A stretch of DNA of 43,974 bases from Streptomyces sp. SPB074 (lineage in GTDB: Bacteria; Actinomycetota; Actinomycetes; Streptomycetales; Streptomycetaceae), in assembly GCF_000154905.1 (NCBI RefSeq), contig NZ_GG770539.1, forward strand, positions 5,047,197-5,091,170, given 5' to 3'. Positions within the stretch are counted from its first letter, which is position 1; every line of letters starts with the position of its first letter. The notes under the pieces were generated by a model. The model had not been told where the DNA came from. It worked only from the letters and a program-made list of their open reading frames with translations, and made no database searches. This document shows positions 42,364 to 43,974 of the stretch, one piece after another. Position numbers and translations under genes: made by a program.

Positions 42364-43206
42364 TTGAACATCCTGCTGACCGGTGCCACGGGCAAGGTGG
42401 GCCGTCACGTCGCGGAGCGCGTGGCGGCCTCCGGACACCGCGTACGGGCGCTGACCCGGAGCCCGGAGACGGCCGGGCTGCCGGCCGGTGTCGAGGTCGT
42501 CCGCGGCGACCTGGAGCGGCCGGAGACCGTACGGGCGGCGCTGGAGGGCATCGACCGGATGTACCTCTTCCCGGTGCCCGAAACCGCCCGCGAGGTGGCG
42601 GAGCTGGCCCGCGAGGCCGGGGTCCGGCAGATCGTCGTCCTCTCCTCCAGCTCGGTGCTGGAGGACGAGAGCAACCCGAGCCACCGCCACCACCGGGCGG
42701 TGGAGCGGGCCGTCGAGGACAGCGGCGTGGGCCGGACCTTCGTGCGCCCCGACGAGTTCGCCGGGAACACCCTGTGGAAGTGGGGCGAGTCCATCCGCGA
42801 GCGAGGAGTCGTCAGCGCCCCGTACGGACAGGCGGCGCGCGCGGTGGTCCACGAGGCGGACATCGCCGCCGTGGTGGCGGCCGCGCTCCTGGAGGACGGG
42901 CACGAGGGGGAGAGCTACCTGGTGACCGGGCCGCGGGCGCTCACGCAGGTGGAGCAGGTGGCCGCGTTGTCCCGGGCGACCGGCCGCGAGATCCGCTTCG
43001 AGGAACTGGACCGCGAGGCGGGACGGACCGCGATGAGCGCCACCATGCCGCCCGAGGTGGCCGAGATGCTGCTCGACTACCTCGCCGAATCGGTGCTCAC
43101 CCCGGGACCGGTGAGCGACGCCGTGCGCCGGGTGACGGGCCGTCCGGCGCGGACCTTCGAGAGCTGGGCCGTGGAGCACGCCGCCCGGTTCGCCAGCGCG
43201 GCCTGA
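42364..43206 (+). CDS. NmrA-like NAD(P)-binding reductase/regulator
   Basis: The protein has 280 residues from the TTG at 42364, directly after GAGGAGGGG; the upstream frame to 42127 is not credible. The Rossmann motif LNILLTGATGKVGRHVAERV opens the protein, followed by GVEVVRGDLERPETVRAAL, QIVVLSSSSVLEDESN and FVRPDEFAGNTLWKW. It belongs to the atypical SDR/NmrA group, which includes small redox enzymes and sensors. Divergently transcribed from the SnoaL-like gene, with a 212-base region between them. Confidence 0.88.
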   Translation: MNILLTGATGKVGRHVAERVAASGHRVRALTRSPETAGLPAGVEVVRGDLERPETVRAALEGIDRMYLFPVPETAREVAELAREAGVRQIVVLSSSSVLEDESNPSHRHHRAVERAVEDSGVGRTFVRPDEFAGNTLWKWGESIRERGVVSAPYGQAARAVVHEADIAAVVAAALLEDGHEGESYLVTGPRALTQVEQVAALSRATGREIRFEELDREAGRTAMSATMPPEVAEMLLDYLAESVLTPGPVSDAVRRVTGRPARTFESWAVEHAARFASAA

Positions 43207-43219
43207 GGGGGGAGCGCCT

Positions 43220-43948
43220 GTGTACGGAACCGGGATGGCGGAGATCTACCAGTCGCTCCACGAGGCCCGCGGCAAGGACTACCGGGCGGAGGCGGTCACG
43301 GTCGCGGACCTGGTGCGGGCCCGCAACGAGGAGGCGGACTCGCTGCTCGACGTCGCCTGCGGGACCGGCGCGCACCTGCGTCACTTCGCGGGCCTCTTCG
43401 GCACGGTGGAGGGGCTGGAGCTGTCCGAGGCGATGCTCGTGCGGGCCCGCGCCGCCGTCCCCGCCGCCGTCCTGCACCGCGGGGACATGCGCGACCTCGA
43501 CCTGAACCGCCGCTACGACGTGATCACCTGCATGTTCGGGTCGATCGCCTACATGAAGGACGCCGGGGAACTGACCTCCGTCCTCCGCGCGTTCGCGGCA
43601 CACCTGACGCCGCGCGGGGTCGTGGCCATCGATCCGTGGTGGTTCCTGGAGACGGCGCTGGACCACCACGTCAGCGGGGACACCGTGACGGCGGGGCCGC
43701 GCACGATGACCCGGGTCTCCAGCACCGAGCGCGTCGGGAACACCTCGCACATGACCGTGCACTACGTCGTCGCCGAACCCGGCGTCGGGGTGGAGCACTT
43801 CGTGGAGCGGCACGCGCTGACGCTCTTCACCCGGGCCGAGTACGAGGAGGCTTTCCGGCGGGCCGGCCTGCGGGTCGCCTACGTCGGGGGCGTCCAGTCC
43901 GGCCGGGGGCTGTTCCTCGCGGACCGGGCCCCGGGCGGGCGCGGCTGA
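43220..43948 (+). CDS. SAM-dependent methyltransferase, aminosugar N-methyltransferase type
   Basis: The protein has 242 residues from the GTG at 43220 (GGGGGGAGC upstream). The MYGTGMAEIYQSLHEARGKDY start, motif I LLDVACGTGAHLRHFAGLF (~42-60), LHRGDMRDLDLNRRYDVITC, FGSIAYM and PRGVVAIDPWWF closely follow the DesVI/TylM1 family that N-methylates TDP-aminosugars in macrolide pathways. No other sugar genes are in the window, so the substrate is uncertain. It starts 13 bases after the NmrA-like gene, in one operon. Confidence 0.85.
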   Translation: MYGTGMAEIYQSLHEARGKDYRAEAVTVADLVRARNEEADSLLDVACGTGAHLRHFAGLFGTVEGLELSEAMLVRARAAVPAAVLHRGDMRDLDLNRRYDVITCMFGSIAYMKDAGELTSVLRAFAAHLTPRGVVAIDPWWFLETALDHHVSGDTVTAGPRTMTRVSSTERVGNTSHMTVHYVVAEPGVGVEHFVERHALTLFTRAEYEEAFRRAGLRVAYVGGVQSGRGLFLADRAPGGRG

Positions 43949-43974
43949 CCGCGTGGCCCGCGGGCGCGCGGAAG

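Noticed and set aside
1..43974. CRISPR array or other regularly spaced repeats
   Set aside because: None seen. The only regular repeats are the tandem tRNA-Asn pair and the in-frame tape measure repeats.

Overview
The window is high-GC actinobacterial DNA. Its codon usage, GTG/TTG starts, tRNA types, DrrAB/PadR genes and DUF5753-type regulator all fit Streptomyces or a close relative; this is inferred from sequence character only. Most of it is one integrated siphovirus-type (HK97-fold, long-tailed) prophage, with host DNA on both sides.

Left host flank (1-1003): a YtxH-like small protein, two tandem tRNA-Asn(GTT) genes, a tRNA with anticodon CAT, and their terminators. A 21-bp direct repeat at 1004-1024 and 35246-35266 probably marks the attachment sites. 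The tyrosine integrase gene lies just inside the left copy.

Position 2560-6140 is an insertion-sequence pile-up. It holds a small int-linked gene broken by an intact IS5-like element, an inverted 320-bp fragment of the same IS, a fragment of a diverged relative, and an intact IS3-family element. The phage early region (repressor, replication genes) is not seen and was probably lost here, so the prophage is probably immobile or hard to induce.

From 6407 rightward, all on the + strand: a secreted protein, an unknown protein, a small helix-turn-helix protein and a lipoprotein. Then follow HNH nuclease, TerS, TerL, a portal with a C-terminal MuF-like domain, prohead protease, capsid, neck proteins, tail terminator, tail tube, two tail chaperones joined by a predicted programmed -1 frameshift, a tape measure with a transglycosylase domain, distal tail protein, Gp37-like protein, a baseplate protein and a tail protein with a GDPD domain. 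The lysis block is a GH25 lysin plus small membrane proteins. The last 4 kb is cargo: a DUF6879 protein, a DUF5753 HTH regulator, three unknowns, a methyltransferase and a two-HTH protein that could be the recombination directionality factor.

Right host flank (35267-43974): on the minus strand a two-component system, a lipoprotein and an ABC ATPase whose 3' end is missing, then a PadR-DrrA-DrrB export operon and a SnoaL-like protein. On the plus strand are an NmrA-like reductase and an aminosugar-type N-methyltransferase. These last genes look like the edge of a natural-product gene cluster.

A technical point affects reading: at least six genes are broken by loss of a single C from a short C run, in prophage and host genes alike. 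This looks more like systematic sequence error than decay. Two further genes have an in-frame TGA where tryptophan would fit.
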